Shown here: in pieces, positions 62,117-64,000 of the stretch | How the letters are laid out: every line of letters begins with the position of its first letter | Numbering within the stretch: the first letter of the stretch is position 1 | From: Eggerthellaceae bacterium | GTDB taxonomy: Bacteria; Actinomycetota; Coriobacteriia; Coriobacteriales; Eggerthellaceae | Length of the DNA stretch: 64,000 nt | Assembly: GCA_009782615.1 (NCBI GenBank) | Contig: WRIS01000001.1 | Coordinates: 434,001 to 498,000 of the forward strand | Direction of reading: 5' to 3' | Notes under the pieces: generated by a model | Seen by the model: the letters and a program-made list of their open reading frames with translations, nothing else | Databases searched by the model: none | What the model was told of the DNA's origin: nothing | Made by a program: the position numbers and the translations under genes

Positions 62117-63646
62117 GTATTCTGTGTCACTGAGTTTTATATTCCTTTTTTCTGCATATACATAGGCAGGAGAGCCCTTTTTGGTATGAATTATAAGATT
62201 ATTGGTTCCTAAGAATGCGTAATTTCCAAACAAGCGAACAGTTTCGGGAATGTAAACATATTCCAATTGCCGACACGATTTAAAAGCCGATCTCGGAATG
62301 ACATTTATTTCGCTTGACAAGATTACTTTCTGCAAGTTCGGACAAAAGGCAAAACACCCTCTTCCCATAGTCTTAATAGTATTAGGCATTTTTACCGATA
62401 CTATTTTGGTGCGAATAAAAGCCTCTCGAGCAATTGAGGTTACTGGTTTATTTCTTATTTTTTCTGGAATTTTTACGTGCTTCTTTAATCCTACATAGTT
62501 GATAATTTTTACATGATCGTAGTATTCTTCATAGTCGTAGGTAAAATTTGCCCTTTCCTTATAGTGCTTTTCTAATAGTTCGTCGAGTATTGGCTCAGTT
62601 AAATCACCCAACAGCGGCCCGCTAACACATTGGGCAAAAGGAGTATCAACAGACATATTGTACTCAAGAAATACCGGATCTCCCGCTTCGTCAATAGCAA
62701 AATCCCAAGCAAGCAATCCCAGCTGCGGAACAATGAGGTGAGCCTTTTTTACTAGGGCAACCGCCTTTTCATAACCAACAATTTTGTAATCTGCAAATTT
62801 GAAACCACTTATATGTTCATACACCCTGTCATAGTCATGATTAAAAGCAACATCAGCGAGAGTTCCATCATCTTTTATCGAACACGCAATACCACCGCCA
62901 GAAACATTATCGACCCTAATGCCGTCATGTCCCATTCGTAAAAACGAAGAAAGAATCACAACCTGCTTATTGTAGATTATCGAATTAATTCTAATAGTAT
63001 TTACCGACCTGGATGATATTTTTGCAAGAGTAGCATGCTGCTTGACAATTTGTTGCACAATGAAGTCTGTCGTATATTCTGCGAAAAGATCTTTAATCTT
63101 GTCGTCGCTGTCGTTTTTGCTAATAAAAGAGATCCCTTTACCGCCACCACCGACAGAGGATTTCACAATAAGTTCCGAATCGTTTTTCTCTTGAAAAAAT
63201 TTCCGACATAGTTCTGCAGCGCTACTTATATCAATTTGCTGAAAGTTGGCATCAAAATAAAAACCACGAATTCTTCTGACTACACATTGGGGCTGCTTTA
63301 GCATTGACAGAATGGTGTCCGTATAGTTTTTGTTTTTAAACGAAACAAGATAAAGGGGGTCTTGGAAGTGAGGCCGCACACAGAGCCGATAAAATGCTCT
63401 CGGAAGATACTTTGCGTTGAAGCGCCCGGAACGACTGGTAATTAATTTATGAGCCGAATAGTCAATCTCGTACATAAATTTATACTTATGCCAAAACGAG
63501 TTGATTTCTTCTATTTGTTCCTGCGTTAGCTCAGTGTCCCCTTCTCGCAACATTTTTTTTGTACCATTATCGTACTTGTAGAACTCATCTAGTTTTTCGC
63601 GCTCTTTCCAGTGTTTAAAAATAATACTTTTTATTTTTTTCAACAT
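62114..63646 (-). CDS. ATP-grasp enzyme fused to BspA-type leucine-rich repeats
   Basis: A 510-residue cytoplasmic protein. Residues about 90-370 are a sugar-transfer-associated ATP-grasp domain: ELIVKSSVGGGGKGISFI (ATP loop), SVNTIRINSIIYNKQV, VDNVSGGGIACSIKDDGTLAD, and LGLLAWDFAIDEAGDPVFLEYNMSVD (metal-binding Glu and Asn). Residues about 385-505 are LRR_5 repeats (VTSIAREAFIRTKIVSVKMP, MGRGCFAFCPNLQKVILS). The same repeat type is fused to the CapA-like protein of the convergent gene. The ATG at 63646 follows AGGAG at a rather long 12-base distance. A minus-strand TATAAT at 63785-63790 could be its promoter. Confidence 0.85.
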   Translation of the reverse strand: MLKKIKSIIFKHWKEREKLDEFYKYDNGTKKMLREGDTELTQEQIEEINSFWHKYKFMYEIDYSAHKLITSRSGRFNAKYLPRAFYRLCVRPHFQDPLYLVSFKNKNYTDTILSMLKQPQCVVRRIRGFYFDANFQQIDISSAAELCRKFFQEKNDSELIVKSSVGGGGKGISFISKNDSDDKIKDLFAEYTTDFIVQQIVKQHATLAKISSRSVNTIRINSIIYNKQVVILSSFLRMGHDGIRVDNVSGGGIACSIKDDGTLADVAFNHDYDRVYEHISGFKFADYKIVGYEKAVALVKKAHLIVPQLGLLAWDFAIDEAGDPVFLEYNMSVDTPFAQCVSGPLLGDLTEPILDELLEKHYKERANFTYDYEEYYDHVKIINYVGLKKHVKIPEKIRNKPVTSIAREAFIRTKIVSVKMPNTIKTMGRGCFAFCPNLQKVILSSEINVIPRSAFKSCRQLEYVYIPETVRLFGNYAFLGTNNLIIHTKKGSPAYVYAEKRNIKLSDTEY

Positions 63647-64000
63647 AGTATGTCGCTTCTCCTAAATTCTTCTGCCCCTGCCAACTAAAGGATAGCCCTA
63701 CTGCGCCTACCAGCATAACCGCTTAGGAGTTGCCTTACTTTTGTTAGCACCTTTCCTTAGGCTGCAACCTCTTTCTCCTTTACTATTATAGCCCCAAAAT
63801 CATCTGAACCCGTGTTGCCAATTTCTAAATGCAAAATTAGAGGATTATATCAGCTAAATATGCAAACGCAGGCAGTTTTATTGATACAATAATGAGGAAT
63901 TGTTTCGTACATGAAATATGTTTCGCCAGTTGAAGGTGATGTGAGTGCGAAAACAAAGGGTTTTGTGCAAATAGTATAAGACTTGAAGGATCGAGTTTTT
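63647..64000. other. Gene-free right end of the window
   Basis: The leader of the ATP-grasp-LRR gene with a minus-strand TATAAT (63785-63790) and an A/T-rich stretch. A plus-strand TACAAT near 63885 may be a promoter for a gene beyond the window; no plus-strand frame here is long enough to call. A short frame from GTG at about 63943 ends at a stop after 12 codons. Confidence 0.45.

Overview
The window looks like chromosome of a Gram-positive, probably monoderm anaerobe. My best guess is Actinomycetota, class Coriobacteriia. This is inferred from a large MalT-type LuxR ATPase, the tig-clpP-clpX-valS block, an LPXTG surface protein, LCP ligases, teichoic-acid-type enzymes and moderate GC by eye; no rRNA or marker gene settles it. 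A perfect chromosomal parS site (16508-16523) suggests an origin-proximal position.

Region 1 (1-22.4 kb, nearly all minus strand) is mostly housekeeping. It holds a partial LuxR/MalT regulator, a small orphan protein, purine nucleoside phosphorylase-prmC-prfA, thioredoxin, a RelB/PIN toxin-antitoxin pair bracketed by direct repeats, thrS with a zinc-ribbon membrane protein, tig-clpP-clpX-valS, an LPXTG leucine-rich-repeat surface protein, an orphan CdiA-CT-like nuclease domain, a VanY-like carboxypeptidase with its own two-component system, and tRNA-Asp(GUC) with promoter and terminator.

Region 2 (22.5-63.6 kb) is one large surface-glycopolymer locus. The left part makes lipid-linked precursors: GT4 glycosyltransferase, DegT aminotransferase, small phosphoglycosyl transferase, GalE, a TagO/WecA-type transferase, two LCP ligases, a CDP-glycerol-type polymerase, an epimerase and an IspD/TarI-type cytidylyltransferase. 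The centre has a triple-domain glycosyltransferase, two paralogous radical SAM enzymes around a UDP-glucose dehydrogenase, and a translationally coupled minus-strand operon. That operon has the order HAD-KpsC-like transferase, KdsB-like cytidylyltransferase, DRE-TIM aldolase fusion, KdsC-like phosphatase, MurF-like ligase and sialidase-fold protein. It is followed by a TagGH-type ABC exporter. The right part combines sugar-transfer-associated ATP-grasp enzymes, nucleotidyltransferase domains, a second CDP-glycerol-type transferase, and CapA and ATP-grasp enzymes fused to BspA-type leucine-rich repeats.

The candidate undescribed system is the coupled operon at 41.4-50.3 kb. It looks like a CMP-ulosonate (Kdo-like) capsule pathway in a Gram-positive, with a DRE-TIM aldolase in the place normally taken by KdsA/NeuB and a MurF-like ligase that could attach an amino acid or peptide to the sugar acid. 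Two ten-base G tracts, one inside the MurF-like gene and one over the ribosome-binding site of a CDP-glycerol-type transferase, suggest phase variation. A second theme is the repeated presence of repeat-derived low-complexity segments in otherwise conserved enzymes (ValS, the response regulator and kinase, an LCP protein, the ABC ATPase, an ATP-grasp enzyme).
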